Assembly: GCA_001430745.1 (NCBI GenBank)
Contig: KQ482003.1
Coordinates: forward strand, 934,153-998,152
DNA: 64,000 nucleotides
Direction: 5' to 3'
Source of the DNA: Auxenochlorella pyrenoidosa
Taxonomy: Eukaryota > Chlorophyta > Trebouxiophyceae > Chlorellales > Chlorellaceae
Of the stretch, positions 62,001-64,000 are shown piece by piece (the stretch's first letter is position 1; each line of letters opens with the position of its first letter). The position numbers and the translations under genes are program-made. Under the pieces are notes generated by a model. That model saw only the letters and a list, made by a program, of their open reading frames with translations. It made no database searches and was not told where the DNA came from.

Positions 62001-63846
62001 TGCGCCCTGGCGGGTGCAGGCACGCACCATCTCGTCCAGCGAGGGCGTGATGAGGCCGCTGAGGCCGATGATGTCGGCCTTGTGCTCCACTGCCGCATCC
62101 AGGATCTTCTCCCAGGGGCACATCACGCCGGTGTCGATCACCTGTGAGTGCGACAAGATGCAAGCAATATTGGAGTAATACCCCGCGACTCTGCAGGCAG
62201 GTGCTGGCACTTAATAGCAACAGCCCAATAAACTTCTTGCTGCCATCTTGCTTAGAGGCCTGCCAGGTGGCGTCTACACACCCGCGCCCAATGTGCAGAT
62301 GCTCCCCGTGGCCATGCATCCTGCGCCGCACCGCACCTTGAAGTTGTTGCAGCCCAGCACAACGCCCACGATGTTCTTGCCGATGTCGTGCACATCGCCC
62401 TTGACGGTGGCCATGATGATCACGCCGGCGTTGTCATCGCCAGTGGCGCCAGACAGCCTCTTCTCCTCCTCAATGAAGGGGATCAGGTGCGCCACGGCGC
62501 GCTTCATCACGCGCGCAGACTTGATGACCTGCGTGCCAGCCCGGGCAGGATGAGTGCAGAGGGGTGTTCGGAGACTTGCCGGGTGGAAGCAGGTGCGGTT
62601 GAATGCTGGGAAGGGCAGAGGGTTGCTGGGAGGTACACAGGGGTGAGTGCGACTGCAAAGCAAAAGGCTTCCTTGTCTGTAGGCCAACAGCAGGGGCACG
62701 ATTGTCATGCAGGTTCCAACCCCCTTGCCTGCGGCAGGAACATCTTGCCGGCGCCAAAGAGGTCGCCCACAACATTCATGCCGTCCATCAGCGGGCCCTC
62801 AATCACGTTGAGCGGCCGGGGGTAGCGGCCAGAGATGCGGGCCTCCTCCGTGTCGGCCACCACAAACTCGTCGATGCCCTTGATGAGGGCATACTCTAGC
62901 CGCTTCTCCACAGGCTCGTCGCGCCACGAGGCCTGCGGTGCACGGGCAAGGGAGAAGGGGGCAGGGAGCACATCATGCATTGCTGCATGGTGAACTGCCG
63001 GGCACTGGGGGCATGAGCAAGGAGCGGCCCAGCTCAGTGGACACACCCAAATGCAGGCACCCGGTCACGCGTCGCCAGCAATCCTGTAACACACAGCAGT
63101 GTTCAAGCTTGCCTGCTTCTTGCCGCCGCCAGCTGCTGCTGCTGCCTGGCCCTTCTTCTTCACGTCGGTGGGCTTGCACTTGGGGTCGAGCGTGGCGGCG
63201 TACTCCATCATGCGCTCGGTGGCGTTCTCGCAGCGGTTGAGCAGCACATCCTCCACAAACTCGAGCAGCTCCTTGTCAATCTTCTCGTACACATCGGCCT
63301 TGACCTGGGGCGCAGGCCGGGTGGCAGGAAGGGAGGAGGGGCATGATGCCAGGGCAGGCAGACACACCGTATGAGCGACCTTGCGCATGAAGACCCAGCC
63401 AGCATGCTGACTTCTTCTAGCTTGCCCAGAGTGCAGCCCAACACATATGCAGGCAGGCACATCAGGCACATTTACAGGCAGGTATGGCCTGAGGTGCATG
63501 CGCAGCATGGAGGCATAGAGCAGGCAGGCAGACTCAGGGCAGGAATGCCTGGGCCGCCAAAGCTTTGCGTTGCGCGGTGCCAAGCATGCAGAGCCTCGCT
63601 CAAACAAGGCAACAAGCCTCGCCCTGCCCTGCCCACCTGCGCTGCATTCACGATGCCCATGTCCATGCCCGCCTTGCACGCGTGGTGCAGAAAGGCGCTG
63701 TGGAATGCGCGCCGCACCGCCTCGTTGCCGCGGAAGGAGAAGGCGATGTTTGACACGCCGCCGCTGATCTTGGCCCCGGGGCACACGCGCTTGATCTCCC
63801 GCGTCGCGCGGATGAAGTCCACTGCGTAGTTGTTGTGCTCCGCCAG

Positions 63847-63890
<44 letters not shown>

Positions 63891-64000
63891 GCGGGTTGAA
63901 GCCCACCTCCTCCACCAGGATGCGGTACGCGCGCTGGCAGATGCGCACCTGCAGGGAGGAAGGGGGCCAGGAGGGCAAGGGCAGGGGCATCAGTGTGTGC
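59005..64000 (-). CDS. metH: Cobalamin-dependent methionine synthase, C-terminal part (5' end outside window)
   Basis: Sixteen exons give the last 758 residues in frame; the N-terminal homocysteine-binding part lies beyond 64000. It begins in the folate-binding domain ([20 protein letters not shown]). Next are the B12 cap ([14 protein letters not shown]) and the B12 domain with [14 protein letters not shown] (His ligand to cobalt) and [16 protein letters not shown]. The reactivation domain follows, with VDWTPFF-like [25 protein letters not shown] (SAM binding) and [16 protein letters not shown]. It transfers methyl from methyl-tetrahydrofolate to homocysteine. Three introns have GC donors, at highly conserved junctions. 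Exons: 63948-63637, 63304-63113, 62932-62729, 62528-62337, 62141-62028, 61847-61639, 61463-61370, 61174-61055, 60907-60794, 60623-60516, 60371-60239, 60068-59884, 59722-59624, 59498-59402, 59275-59226, 59058-59005. The next exon upstream lies beyond 63960. Confidence 0.95.

Noticed and set aside
1..64000. CRISPR arrays, tRNA/rRNA genes, transposase or viral genes
   Set aside because: None was seen on either strand. The only repeats are short and listed separately.

Overview
The window is nuclear DNA of a green alga, most likely a Chlorella-like trebouxiophyte. This is inferred from the GC-rich sequence, densely packed genes broken into many short exons, plant/algal-type proteins (RETICULATA-related, augmin, plastid-targeted enzymes) and UGUAA-type 3' signals after several stops. 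There are no prokaryotic operons, rRNA or tRNA genes, CRISPR arrays or recognisable transposon genes. I assembled the gene models by hand from splice sites, reading phase and family conservation. Eleven of the twelve models are in-frame multi-exon genes that I can name or describe with fair confidence; the twelfth (31445-32490) is weak.

Layout. Plus strand, 3-8683: a large chromatin protein with DDT/WHIM, BRWD/ARF-like, ARID and Tudor-like modules. Plus strand, 8976-10058: a RimI-type N-acetyltransferase with a plastid-type leader. Minus strand, 20663-10211: a CABIN1/HIR3-like histone-chaperone subunit of 2360 aa in 23 exons. Minus strand, 24242-21446: a glucose-6-phosphate 1-epimerase. This is divergent from the plus-strand VPS18 gene at 24655-30819. 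A small unrecognised gene follows at 31445-32490. Minus strand, 35929-33445: a RETICULATA-related chloroplast membrane protein. Minus strand, 37635-36528: an augmin subunit 1-like protein, divergent from plus-strand FGAM synthase (37838-46284). Plus strand, 46633-54938: a 1955-aa coiled-coil protein of unknown function. Minus strand, 58681-55013: gamma-tubulin complex component 4. Minus strand, from beyond 64000 down to 59005: the C-terminal 758 residues of cobalamin-dependent methionine synthase.

The genes form no single pathway, but there are functional pairings. Two chromatin genes lie in the first 21 kb. Two microtubule-nucleation genes (augmin subunit 1, GCP4) lie about 20 kb apart. Two one-carbon/purine enzymes (FGAM synthase, MetH) are present. 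The clearest unusual signal is splicing: about 17 of roughly 159 introns I placed use a GC-AG donor. Other points worth a second look are a VPS18 RING that lacks zinc ligands, a near-perfect 47-bp inverted repeat inside a GCP4 intron, a duplicated exon-plus-donor block at 31.6-31.85 kb, and tandem copies of a splice acceptor in the augmin gene. I found no convincing undescribed multi-gene system.
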